A stretch of DNA of 64,000 nt, from contig CM040743.1 in the NCBI GenBank assembly GCA_022829145.1, forward strand, positions 8,318,646 through 8,382,645, read 5' to 3'. Under the pieces are notes generated by a model. That model did no database searches. It worked only from the letters and a program-made list of their open reading frames with translations, and was not told the DNA's origin. The stretch is from Albula goreensis (Eukaryota > Chordata > Actinopteri > Albuliformes > Albulidae). The position numbers and the translations under genes were made by a program. Each line of letters begins with the position of its first letter. The stretch's first letter is position 1. Shown one piece after another: positions 24,085 through 35,948 of the stretch.

Positions 24085-24300
24085 AGGTAATTATCTTAAA
24101 GGTTCTGATAGATACTAAAGGGTTCTCTAAAGGGTTCTGTGTAGAACAAATATCAATGAAGGGTTCTTTGCCCTACAATGAAGTTTCTTTGCTCTACAAA
24201 GAACCCTTCATTGATATCAGCATCTAAGAAGAACCTTTAAGGGCACCCCACCTCTAAGGGACAAATGGAGAACCCTTAAGGGCACTAGATAGAACATTTT
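24085..24300. mobile_element. Palindromic (foldback/MITE-like) element
   Basis: A perfect 21-bp inverted repeat lies at 24150-24170 (ATATCAATGAAGGGTTCTTTG) and 24197-24217. Imperfect pairing extends outward through TAAAGGGTTCT / AGAACCTTTAAGGG-type motifs. The whole segment could form a long hairpin. There is no ORF, as expected for a non-autonomous DNA transposon. GGTTCT-rich foldback elements are common in fish genomes. The family cannot be named here. Confidence 0.7.
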
Positions 24301-24489
24301 TTTGTTGCTAAAAAAAATAGACACAATTTAGTGACTTAATATGGCTTAAAAATCAATTAACCAATCAGTCATTCAAGAATATGGGACAGACACCAGGGCT
24401 ACACACAGGAATGCCTCTCAGAGTGTGGATGCACAGTGCCTACAGCCAAATGCTTAAGCAGTTTCTCACAGTATAACTCTGGGGTTACA

Positions 24490-24740
24490 TACAATCAAAT
24501 GCACTTAGTCTCCATAAGGCCATTTATAATTCAGTCAAAACTGGCTTCAGCCTCTCCAAGGGCATGCGCTCTCCTGTTCTAGAATGAAAAGAACGCATTC
24601 CAAAGGACTTGCTTGCTTGTCTCTAATAAAATATAACACACTCAAAGAAAATGGTGTTGTAATGTAAAATCTGTTTGATTGAATTTCATGTTTCCTTAAA
24701 GAGACTAAGTGCATTTGATTGAATCTGGTCCTGGGTTTTA
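24490..24740. mobile_element. MITE-like element with 21-bp terminal inverted repeats
   Basis: CAATCAAATGCACTTAGTCTC near 24496 and GAGACTAAGTGCATTTGATTG near 24698 are perfect reverse complements. Partial complementarity continues inward (ATTCAGTCAAAACTGG against AAATCTGTTTGATTGAATT). The interior has no coding capacity. A diverged relative lies at 23600-23790. Confidence 0.7.
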
Positions 24741-25270
24741 TTTTTTTCTGGGAAATGACCAGAGATGTTTCTTTTAAAATCAGGTAGGCGGCCTGCTGAG
24801 TCGTGGAATTAAGTTATCACCATGGTTGTCATCACCATGGTGACAGAGGGACTTGTAACATTCTCTGGTGAAGCCAGAGGCCCTACTTTAGCATTGGTAG
24901 TTGCTTGCTGATAATTGTCCTACAATTTCTTTGTAAAAATATTTGAACACACAATTATGTATACTCGCATTCATTTTTAACCAAAATATTTTTTAATACA
25001 GAAAATAATACAATACTGTTGTAATTAAATCTTTGTAAATATGTATGTAATATGATGTTAAAAATTGTCATATTTGCCAACAGAAATCTAACGTAGGCCT
25101 GTAGTTGTGTGTGGAATTTCCTGCCGTTATTGTCCTTGATTCATCTCTCTCAGCTGCTCATTTCTTTAATTTCCTTTGAGACTGTTGAGTGCCTGCCCCA
25201 CTTTCCTTTGAACGTGCATGCGTGTGTGAGCGCAAGTGTGTGTGTGTGCGCGTGCCATTGCATGTGTGTG

Positions 25271-25382
25271 TCCATATGTATGTGTCTGTTTCTTTGTGTG
25301 CTCATCTTTGTCTTCCAATGAGTGTGTCCATATGTATGTGTCTGTTTCTTTGTGTGCTCATCTTTGTCTTCCAATGAGTGTG
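25271..25382. repeat. Two identical tandem copies of a 56-bp unit
   Basis: A unit starting TCCATATGTATGTGTCTGTT and ending CCAATGAGTGTG is repeated without a visible mismatch at 25271 and 25327, so the duplication is recent. It lies inside TG-rich sequence. Confidence 0.92.
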
Positions 25383-25447
25383 TCCCTTTGTGTGTACCTA
25401 AGTGTTTGGTGAAATGTTGAAAGTGTGCATGGGTGGTGGTTGATGCA

Positions 25448-25479
<32 letters not shown>

Positions 25480-25494
25480 TGGTGTGATGTGTGT

Positions 25495-25634
25495 GTGCAT
25501 GTTTGGTGGTGGTTGATGTTGCGTTGTGTGTGTGCATGTTTGGTGGTGGTTGATGTTGGTAGCCAGTTGTCAATGGAAACATCATAGTAAATGAATCAGC
25601 CAGTTGTCAATGGAAGCATCATAGTAAATGAAAC
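25495..25634. repeat. Two neighbouring tandem duplications (about 35 bp and 37 bp)
   Basis: GCATGTTTGGTGGTGGTTGATGTT occurs twice, at about 25498 and 25533. AGCCAGTTGTCAATGG, followed by AACATCATAGTAAATGAA, occurs twice with period 37 (25561 and 25598). Confidence 0.85.
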
Positions 25635-25744
25635 TGCGGTGAGACTGAGTGCAGAGAGAGAAACGGGCTGAGTCTACAGCATCTGACATGGCAAGAGCTC
25701 AGGCAAAGAGCACCAGAGAACCCGTCCTTTTAATCTCCCCCTCA

Positions 25745-25745
25745 C

Positions 25746-25781
<36 letters not shown>
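25745..25781. repeat. (CT)n microsatellite
   Basis: About 37 nt of CT dinucleotides, including TTCTCTCTCTCTCTCTCTCT. Confidence 0.9.
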
Positions 25782-25783
<2 letters not shown>

Positions 25784-26040
25784 TTTTCCTGCTTCCCTTT
25801 GCTTCGCCTTTGATCCTGTCTGACACACAAACCCACAATCCCCTGGCGTGCAGCGTGGTGCACAATGAAACGCCACGTCAAGCGAGAAAACTACAACCAG
25901 AAGGGTCTCTGGGCAGAAATTTGCCACTACCCTTGATCTGTTCCATGCGCTCGTTTCCTAACCTCCCTCTTTGTTCTGACAGTGCGTAGCGCTTCCTCTG
26001 TTTATTGTTGGCGAAAGGTTTTTCAGTCTGTACCAGATAA

Positions 26041-27084
<1,044 letters not shown>

Positions 27085-28387
27085 TAGAACTGGTATGACC
27101 TCTGTTGGGTCTGGAACGAAGATGGTCCCTGGGTTTTGATGCATGGCACAGGCCCTCTTAGAGCTTGCTGTGGTCTCTTGAGGCCTCCTCTGTGAGGTGT
27201 GTGGCCTGCACCATGACGGTGGCCTTGGGGTGTGGGGAATTCTCTCTCCCTCAATGGGCAACACTCCTGCACCCCAGGAGTCCCACCAGTTTCCCAACCA
27301 AGTGGGTCTGGGCTGGGCTGAGGTCATTGGGCCATCATTCCACCCTTATTTTTCATTGAGGGGTGGGAATGGGGGTAGTATCGTGGGAAAGGGGCGGGGG
27401 GACCATGGACCACCTGTGGTTAAGAGCCCGAAAGCCTGTCATTGGGTGGGATTAGGGGCTTACGTGTTCCCATGCGCGACTGGCCAGGAGCCCAGGAGAT
27501 GAAGGAGAGGAAAGCTGCTGCCACCTCTACCAGACTCAGCCAATCAGAGTCCCCCTTTCTCCAGTCAAACCTCACCACCCTTGAGTTGCATTCAGTAATG
27601 AGTTACTGTCAGACAAGACTAGCTTTTTTCAATGATTTTTTTACAGAACAGTACAGAATACAGAAGAGTATTTATTTAACGATGTTGTACAATTTCATAC
27701 GTGACTGTTATTGTAATAATTGTTTTAGGCTTTTCCTTTTGTAATATCACACTATGCGCTATTGCCCTGGGTTGACTGGCACAGTCAGCATTCACACAAT
27801 ACGGGCCGGTTAAGAGCCGTGGGGTACACCGAGGTCCTCTCCTTTAACTGGATATGTAATCCGAGAGCCCATAAACAAGGCTGTTTTAACACTTCTGGTG
27901 GAAAGATGAAGTGGGAAAATACAGGGGACTATGTGACATGCGAATGTGGACGTTAACGCTACATTGTGCTCAAGGCCAACTGAGCACCATGCAGAAACCT
28001 TCTCCTCAGGTCAGGTGACATTGAGAGTATAATGTACTTGCCTTGCCTGCTGCAGCCTGCATAATGCAGCTCTTTTTTTTGCCAGTTTTTCAGTTTTGTA
28101 ACATTTATAAATGTATATACACGTATATACATAGCCTTGTAACATAATAGAGCACACCAACTTTGCCTCAGCGTGTTGAAGTTCACAGGTTTCTTTCTCC
28201 CAATCCATCTCTGTTTCCCTCCCTCTCTTTATTTCTCTCCATATTCATATTTATAATATGCTTCAGTTTCTTGACAACAAATTGGCCACAAATTTTATGT
28301 CAGCTGTTGCCACGACAGTGCTAACATAATCCGTAAACCAGCGGTCAACAATAACAGCGATATCAGCAAGTAGGAAAAATATTCTAT

Positions 28388-28677
28388 TTTTGTCCCTCAT
28401 TTTCGAATTAAAAATACAAACTCAAATATGCTACAGGAACTTGATTGTCAACGCATTAAAATACATAGATGATGTTAGCAACAATTCCCGTTTACCTAAA
28501 ACAAAACAAAATCACCCCTTCCTATAGACAGAAATAATAGCAATATCACCAATATAGCAATTATATTCATAGTATAGCAATAATATCCTAATTTTGTCTC
28601 TCTTTTTCAAATTCAAACTCAAATATGCTACAGGATAACTTGACTGTCAAAGCATTACAATACATAAATGATGTTAG

Positions 28678-28678
<1 letters not shown>
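28388..28678. repeat. Tandem duplication of an approximately 200-bp AT-rich segment
   Basis: AAACTCAAATATGCTACAGG followed by ACTTGATTGTCAACGCATT and ATGATGTTAG occurs near 28419-28482 and recurs near 28615-28678 with a few changes. The preceding TTTTGTCYCTC-TTTTTC also matches. The second copy ends in a poly(A) run. Confidence 0.75.

Positions 28679-28710
<32 letters not shown>
28678..28710. repeat. Poly(A) tract (about 31 nt)
   Basis: An uninterrupted A run directly follows the second copy of the 200-bp duplication. It could be the tail of a retrotransposed element or simple slippage. Confidence 0.9.
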
Positions 28711-28711
<1 letters not shown>

Positions 28712-29084
28712 AAATAACCGGCCCATAGACTCAAAACACAGTCTAACTCTATCTCTGTGGAGCTGTGGAAGTGTTGCAGTATGCTGTGCTGTATGTGCCT
28801 TAGTGTATCGCGGTCGGGCAGAGGGTTGCGGTTGGGGGAGCTGGGCTGCTCCGGGCCACATCAGAGCAAGCCTGACTGGGCCTGGCAGTGTGCTCTAAAC
28901 GGCCTCCTCATGCAGTATTCACATCCCGCTCACTCATGGAGGCCTGGGTCCCTCTTCCACAGGCCTCAGGCTGGGATCATGGGGGGAACACGCTTCCCAT
29001 AGCAGTGGGGAGGTCCCCCAAAGCCAGCCGACAGACCCTGGACCTCATAACGATCTCTGTGTTCATGAAGCACCTCAGAGCTTG

Positions 29085-29325
29085 AGTACTGATCTGGGAT
29101 CAGGTTTCCTCTGTTTGTACCTTGTCCTTATCTGTTATGAGCTAAAATGCAAATTGATCAGGGACTGTGTTTGTAAAACAGTGAAAGTAAAAGTGCTGAT
29201 CCACTGTCCATATTCTGCTTTTACTCATGATGAACTAAAATGCATGACTGGTCCTAGATCAGGGACATGATTCTCATAATGCATCAGGTCAGGATAAAGA
29301 AGGGGTACAACTGATTCTAGACCAG
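29085..29325. mobile_element. Interspersed fish repeat with GATC-palindrome ends
   Basis: CTGATCTGGGATCAGGTTT opens the element. Two internal half-units share GARCTAAAATGCA plus ATCAGGGAC, and the far end reads CTGATTCTAGACCAGCTC. Repeats with 'gatcctagatcagcactc' ends are frequent in several teleost lineages. The copy has no ORF and is diverged. Confidence 0.55.
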
Positions 29326-29614
29326 CTCTGCGGCTTGTTCCTTGTGTTTCCCTGTTTCAAGCTGGAGAACATCCAGGCCACGTGTGAGAACTCACTGTTC
29401 ATGCGCAGAAAAAAAAAAAACGAAAAAAAAAACCCATTTCCCAGCTTACACATTGGTCTCAGTCGTAGGTGTAGTGACACTGACACCAGTAAATTGAATA
29501 GCATTTTAAAAACCCAGGCAGTACTCCGCCTCTCCACCCTCTTCACCCCCTTAAAACGCTACTTGAAAGAGGCGCGTGTGAAGACAGAAGCTTGTATTCT
29601 CAAGCTATGAGCTG

Positions 29615-29815
29615 TTTTTTTCCTTCCCTCCCTCCTTCCCTCCCTCTCTCTCTCTTACTCTCACTCCTTCTCCTCCTCGCTCATGCACGTGTAGGGACTG
29701 TAGGCAGCCTGCTCTCTCCTGCCAGACTTTGTTAATCCGCTTGACTGCAGAGCCTAAGCACGAGAGAGAGAGAGAAAGAGAGAGAGGAAAAAGTGTGAGA
29801 GAGGGGCAGCGAGAC
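29615..29815. repeat. (CT)n and (GA)n tracts in inverted arrangement
   Basis: CT-rich sequence at about 29618-29672 and GA-rich sequence at about 29762-29790 are complementary and lie about 100 nt apart, so the intron RNA could form a stem here. Confidence 0.7.
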
Positions 29816-31752
29816 GAATTGAAAGATGGAGAAATGGAAGATGGACATTTTTTTTTCAACAGAGTGTCAAGGCTGGGAAGATCTTGACATGGAAATGCGA
29901 TGCATACGGGATCCGTTCCTGAAGGGGGTGGGGGGATGGGGGCGGGGGGATGCCGAGTTTCCACAATGCATCCCAGCCAGCGTCGCGCACTGAGGTGCCT
30001 GCAGCAGCAGGAGCGGAGGACAGGTTCTGATCCTGTTTGTGGGTTAAGGTGACCCCGCACTGCCGAGCACTTTCGGCTAAGTTCCACTGCGCCACAGGCC
30101 GCCAGCAAAGCTCCTGGCCGTTGGAGGGGCCTTGCTAGCGTAGACGCAGAGTTACATGGTCATGGACATCCGCTTAAAACGGCGGTTGAGATTTGTGTGT
30201 CAAGCTGGGCATACATGTATGACGTTGGCAGGACATTGAGAGGGACTTACTGTGTGATGTGCTTGAGATGGATCTCATTAGGTGCTTTTGATGCTTATTG
30301 TCTTCCATTGTTCATCTAGGAAGTCTATTGAAATTACTTTTTTTTTCTGCAAGAGAGGCTTGTAAAGATATCAGATGAGCAATTTGATGACAGAACGTTT
30401 AACAAATCAAAAATACAGTGCACACAAGTACAATAAAAATTTACAGTTCATGAAATTATGAAACAGAGATAATGTAAAAATTGTCATCAAAGGGGTAAAT
30501 GTTCTGGTAGTAACCCCGCCCCTTCCCTTGCAGTCGCCCTGGTGATTCTCTCAAGGGCTAAGCCCGATCTGACGGATTCTTCAAACGTCCTTAAGGACCT
30601 GTCACATCCTCACATTCCCTAATCCGTCTCTCGGACCTCTTCGGGAGCCTTCTGCCCAGACGCTGTGCCGGACAGGTCATGTGACCCCTGCGGTTGCCTG
30701 GATACGGTCTCACCTACCTCGCTCCTCGCAGCACCTTGCAGAGCGATCAGATCGGCAGTGCTTAAGGGGAATTATAGCCACAGAATCCCTCCTCCATTGT
30801 CAGCGTGCTTATTGTTAACCAGTTGGCGAAGGGAGCATGTGATAGAACATGGGTTTGCGTTGGGATTCACAGGCCATGGTGAAGGAAGATGTTGCTGTAG
30901 ATATTGTGGTAAAATAAGGAAAATATTTTTGGTGAGCTGAAAAGCTGGCAAGTCCATGTATTAGACGCAGAGACCCTTGGAGTGTTCAAGTCCCGGCCTG
31001 AATCAGTGCTAGATACCTCTATACACGTAGTAAATGACAAGCCCAGATTGTCCGATGGATCTGTTCTCTTCATTATGTATTTTTTTCCCTCATATTTTCT
31101 TTAGTTCTTATTTTCTTTTTAATCCAGACTGGGATAGTCTGTTTATGTGCAGTTATGCAGAGTACAGGTATACAGTTATACGACGTAGGGGAAGTTTCAG
31201 GACTTACTGCAGAAGAAGACTTTGCTTCTCCAGTCAAAGTCCACTCATGTAATAGCGCAGTGGCTGATATGGTCCAGGGAATTTAAAGGAGGGGTGCACA
31301 ATTTATGTCCCTCAGGGCTGGTGAACACCAGCGCTCAAGTATTTCATTTTGTCATTGAAAGTCAAACCAAAGCTGATTGAAATTAAGCCGCACCTTCCAG
31401 CTGCCCTCAGTGTAAAAGATGGTAGGGAAAGGCTAATGTAATGATGCAGGACTTGGCGTGGAATAGGAGATGAGCCTAACAGTGTGTAGAACAAGAGTAA
31501 TGTTGTCATGTCCCCTCCGCCACACACACGGTGCCTGCCAAACCCCCATGTTGGCGGACAGCCTCTCTGGCGGGCTGCATTGAGTGGAGACCCGGGTTCC
31601 GCTCTCCTTCCCCTCTCCCAGAATGCCCCGGGGCCAGCGCCCTGTCGTGCGCGGCAGCGCGCGGGCAAATGGGAAGTGGCATCACGCACTGCTGCTGCCC
31701 ATGCTGTCACAGCGAGCTGGCATCACCCCAGCCACGGCCCAGATTGTGCCAC

Positions 31753-32340
31753 GGAGAGAGAGAGGGGGAGAGCGAGAGAAAGAGGGAGAGGGAGACAGAG
31801 AGAGGGAGAGCATGAGCGAGAGAGAGAGAGAGTGAAGGAGAGAGAGACAGAGAGAGAGGGAGAGTGAGAGAGAGAGACACAGTGAGGGAGAGGGAGGGAG
31901 AGAGGGAGGGAGGAGGCAAGGGCAGGCAACGAAAGGTAGAGTTGAACAAGAGGAAAGAGGGAGGGTGAGGGCGGCGTGTGGAGAGATGGCAGGGAGGAGG
32001 GGGAGGGAAAGGGAGGGGGGGAAGAGGGCTGGCGATTGGACAAGAGAGACACAGAGGGGGAGGGGCTGGATAGAGAGCGGCCCAGCCAGTCACTGGCTGT
32101 GGAGCTCTGCAGGGGAATCTTACCCTGGCAACACGAGGGAGAGAGGGAGGGGGAGAAAGAGAGAGAGAGAGAGGGAGGGAGGGAGAGAGTGGGAGAGAGG
32201 AGGACTGAGGAGGAGAGAGATGGAGAGAGGGAAAGAGGCAGAGAGAGAGAGAGAGGGTAATTGGAAGAGGGTCAGAGGGGGAGAGGAGATGGGGGTGAGG
32301 GGAAGAGAGAGACAGTGAAAAAGGGAGGGAGGGGTGGAGA
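31753..32340. repeat. Extended purine (GA-rich) tract, about 590 nt
   Basis: The sense strand is almost entirely A and G, mostly GAGAGAGGGAGG-type repeats, with short mixed interruptions at about 32030-32130. Long polypurine/polypyrimidine mirror tracts can adopt triplex (H-DNA) structure. The apparent long ORFs on both strands here are low-complexity artefacts. Confidence 0.9.
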
Positions 32341-33524
32341 GTGCTGGGAGAGTGGGAGGTAAGGGGGCAGGTGTTCAAACAGAGCTGCTGGAGAAGCAAA
32401 GCTGATGAGCTGGTTGAGAGTTACCAGCAAGTGCTCATCCACTGCCTAACACTGTGAACCAATGATATACCAAATAGCCAAGATAGCCTCACCAAAACAC
32501 CATTTATTGGACAAGATTAGTGAGGCCCTTGCAGGCACACAGCAGATTTGTCCATTTCGGGGGCCTTGCTACCTGCGGACGAAAGCTGTCACTTAAGACC
32601 CTTAAGGGAGGATGCTGATATGTAGAAATGAGCTCTGATATCTTAGCTCCACGTTCGTTTTGTCTTCTGGCTCTGGTCCTGTAACCTTAGACCCGTAAGC
32701 CCTGAGCTGTCGGGGAAGCGAGTTAGATACTACGGTTCCTGCCCACGGTTCGTTATTCCATTTTGAGACTAACTTGGTGGTCTCTTATTAGTAGAAGAAA
32801 AGTGATAGAATCTCTATGAATATGATGCATTTAACCTGCTAGACTCTATCAGTAAAAGGCCTCTGTTACAATCCAATAAAATGACCTTTTGTGTATACAG
32901 GTTTTTTGTATAGTTTACAGCACACATAACTCCCAAGCATGTACATATTTCCATAAAGACAATAATGGGAACATGAAGTTAAATTCCTGTTTACTTTTTT
33001 ATGCCAAAGTCAGTACAAAGATAGTATGATGAAAAAATAGTGCATAATTAATGAAATTATTAAGTGCATGACGTTTTATGAGGCTCTTTTCCTGTATGGT
33101 GTTGTGTATTCACCACTGATTGAGGAAGCTTGGGCTGGTCTCCTCTCCTATCTGAGAGAGCAGTGAGGTGAAGGAGGTGTTTCTGGATTCAAACCCGTGA
33201 CAGAAAGAGAGGCAGAAAGAGTGGAGCAGGACGTGGGGATCTGCCAGTATGTTCTCACTCCCCACCTGAGCGTGTCTCGCTGAAGAGAACAGGGAGAAAG
33301 GGATGGGAGGAATATTGAGGGAAAGAAAAGCGGAACGAGGGAGGGGGGAAGGAGGGAGAGGAACATGGTGGGCTAGGAGGGTGGGGAGGTGGAGAGGCTA
33401 AGCTACCAGCAGCAAAGTTTCCATGACACCCAGCAGTGCATAACCGCCAGAGATTGTGTGGGACTCATCACACCTCAATTTTCCATCATCTGGCTCTGGG
33501 GATTGTGCATTTGGTGACAAATGG

Positions 33525-33615
33525 CTGATCCAGGATCAGCGTATCCAGCACTAATCCTCTCCTCAGCCATTATTTGAAAATAGCTGACACAGATCCTGGA
33601 TCAGCACTCCTGGGG
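33525..33615. mobile_element. Short interspersed element with GATCC(A/T)GGATC palindromes
   Basis: GGCTGATCCAGGATCAGCG and CAGATCCTGGATCAGCACTCC flank about 50 nt. They are near-complementary and match the end type of the element at 29085. Confidence 0.55.
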
Positions 33616-34515
33616 GTGGGGAACTGTCTGCACCAGCTGGAGGAAAGAAGGGGGGGGAGTGAAGGGAGAGGATGTCAGAGAGAGAGATGTCGGAAAAAAA
33701 AAAGGAGGCAGGTAAAAGTATTTAATATGTGCGGCGTACATACACTGAGACAGATGGTTGAGGTTTTAAATGATAGGTACACGCACACACGCTCGTATGT
33801 ACTGACACAAACATAATCTGTCAATCACATCTTATTTGATATCGACCCATGAAAACTCTTTACAAAGACCTCTGCCACAATGCTGTTTTATTCACAGAAG
33901 TGATTTCCGTCTAGGAGAAAGTATCGGCCCTATAGTCTTCATCTCAAGATGGGAAAAATGTCGACTGACTTCAACAGATTATATATCACCCATTGGATAA
34001 TTCATAGTCATACATTTTTCAAGATATTCAAAAAAATTAAAAATGTATGAAGGAGGGTCATTTTTAAAAACCCATGTTCCTTTCGCGAAGTGGTTTTCCC
34101 CCATTGAGCCGTGTTAAGAACATGACACCGAGCAAAAGTGAAAAGAGAGAGAAAAGGAGAAAGGGATGTGAAGACAGGAGCAGGGGATGAGTATAGCTCC
34201 AGGCAGAAGGACAAAGCGATGTGAAGGAGTTTGAGAGGAAGAGGAGAGAGATGAAGAAGGAGGTGTTGGCAGTGGGCAGTGGGGTATAACCGAAACAGCA
34301 CAGCGCTAACTGCAGCATGGTGAGCCTGGCCTAGCGGACAGAACTGTCCTCGTTATATCCTACTGCAAAAAGATCACAACACTCCCATTCCACCCCCCAA
34401 CACTTTATACCCGCTGAAATCGGAAGCACCACGACTGCTGGTCTCTCTCGCAGATCGATGCGGCGTGCACGTCCGCCATTGAACCCCCCCCCTTAAAAGG
34501 ACTGCGGATCCGGTA

Positions 34516-34617
34516 ACGGGCCGAGGCGCAGTGGCTGGGCTCCACACGTACGGGCCGAGGCGCAGTGGCTGGGCTCCATACGTAAGGGCTGAGGCGCAGT
34601 GTCTGGGCTCCATACGT
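34516..34617. repeat. Minisatellite, three 34-bp GC-rich units
   Basis: Units start at 34516, 34550 and 34584: ACGGGCCGAGGCGCAGTGGC, then TGGGCTCCACACGT. The third copy has several substitutions (AAGGGCTGAGG, GTGTCTGG). Each unit keeps multiple CpGs. Confidence 0.93.
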
Positions 34618-35563
34618 ACGTCCTCTCCCAGGCCTCTCTTCCCCGCGCTCTAATCAATCCCCAGGCCAGAGCAAATATTCCCTCTGAGACGCGGCGGAGA
34701 CGCGGCGGAGACGGCCCCCGTAGGGCTCTGTGTGTGCTTGACCTGTACCGAAGTAATAATGGCTCCACGCGTGAGACCCGCATCGCTTAGCAACAGCACC
34801 AGATCAGGCCAGGTGACAGGGTGAGCGCTCAAATGTAATGTGTTTTTAATGTTTAGTTTCCCTCTTAGGGGACAGGACATGGCGTGTGGCCTTGAAAGCT
34901 GCCGGCTTTTGTATTCGCTTTCTTAGATTATATACATTTTTACTTTTTTTTGGGCACATGTTTGCCTTTGTTCCTTTGCCTCGGGTAACAGTGGTGATTT
35001 ATTAACAGGTATTAAGTACTAGGTATTAAGGTATTATGTTGAAGAAAAAAAACCTGGTATGTTTTTTTTTTTTTCATTTCTCAAGGTAAATGGTAACTAT
35101 CAGGAGATCGTATGCTGAACGGTATTGAACACATGCACTGAAAAGGTTATGTAAGATACGACTTTTATTCTTTCAGTTTGTGTCATGCTCTGAGTCATCC
35201 ATTGCTCTTTCTCTTTTTTTTCCCTTTTTGGTGATAAACGTGGAGGCTAAACTTGCAAAAGTGTCTCGCCAGCATTTTACAGGAAACCGTAAACACCGAT
35301 TGTGAAATACGGAAATATAGATTGTGAAATATAATCTAGAACGACTCCACCACAGCAGGGTGCTCATGATAATGATGATGATGATGAAGATGATGTTAAT
35401 GATGGCTACCATTGTGGTGTCGTGTGGCAGTTGTGTAATTGGCAAAGAAGACGAAAAGGGAGAAGGTGTCAGAAACCAAGTATCTCTTCCATGTCATGTA
35501 TCTGCTCCCCTCTCCCCCCCCTCCTCCTCCACCTCCTCTTCACCCCGCTCTGCGCTCTGACAG

Positions 35564-35701
35564 ACATTGCGAAAGAAGGGTTTTAACGGCTGTGACAGCC
35601 CGGAGCCAGACGGCGAGGACTCCATAGACCAAAGCCCCCTGAACGACGACAAGTACCGCAAGACCAACGAGGACCTGGACATCCTCTTCAAACGATATGG
35701 A
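35564..35701 (+). CDS. mef2d: mef2d alpha-1 exon (mutually exclusive, residues 87-132)
   Basis: The 138 nt encode 46 codons, phase 0 on both sides (GACAG|ACATTG … GGA|GTGAGT). The peptide starts TLRKKGFNGCDSPEPDGEDS and ends DLDILFKRYG, the ubiquitous alpha-1 version of MEF2D. In mammals this exon contains the PKA site RRAS with Ser121. Here the aligned residues are R118-K119-T120-N121, so the acceptor serine is absent. S98-P and S110-P (proline-directed sites) are kept. The exon is spliced as the alternative to alpha-2, 109 nt downstream. Confidence 0.97.
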
Positions 35702-35810
35702 GTGAGTACCGCATCCTTTACTCCTTCTAATCTACCCTGTGTCTCTCTCTCTCTCTCTCTCTTTCTCTCCCCCGTCCCGGTTTCCCTCCTTCCTCCATTG
35801 GGAATCGAAG
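35702..35810 (+). other. 109-nt intron between alpha-1 and alpha-2 with a distant branch point and AG-exclusion zone
   Basis: The donor is GTGAGT and the acceptor ATCGAAG. Good branch-point matches are CTAAT with A at 35730 (29 nt from the donor) and TTTAC with A at 35720 (19 nt). None is seen in the usual 18-40 nt window before the acceptor. Between 35730 and the acceptor AG (35809-35810) there is no other AG. The (CT)n tract fills that zone and offers PTB-type sites. The acceptor itself has a weak purine-rich -3 region (CGAAG). Confidence 0.8.
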
Positions 35811-35948
35811 GCCCTGAACAAGAAGGGGCATCGGGAGTGCGAGAGCCCGGAGGCCGAGGAGCAATACCCCGTCACCCCCCGCACCCAAGAGAAATACAAA
35901 AAAATTGACGAGGAATTTGATAAAATGATGCAGAGCTATAGGCTGTCA
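35811..35948 (+). CDS. mef2d: mef2d alpha-2 exon (muscle-type, mutually exclusive with alpha-1)
   Basis: The 138 nt give 46 codons, phase 0 on both sides (GAAG|GCC … TCA|GTGAGT), identical in length and phase to alpha-1. The peptide starts ALNKKGHRECESPEAEEQYP and ends EEFDKMMQSYRLS, matching the mammalian MEF2D muscle-specific alpha-2 exon (ALNKK…ECESPE…EEKYKKIDEEFDKMMQSYRL). In mammals the alpha-2 protein escapes PKA-driven HDAC recruitment and activates late muscle genes. Including both alpha exons would keep the frame, so nonsense-mediated decay cannot police exclusivity. Confidence 0.96.

Noticed and set aside
31508-32399. Long Arg-Glu and Ser-Leu frames on both strands.
   Set aside because: They come from the purine tract, with low complexity and no start or splice context.
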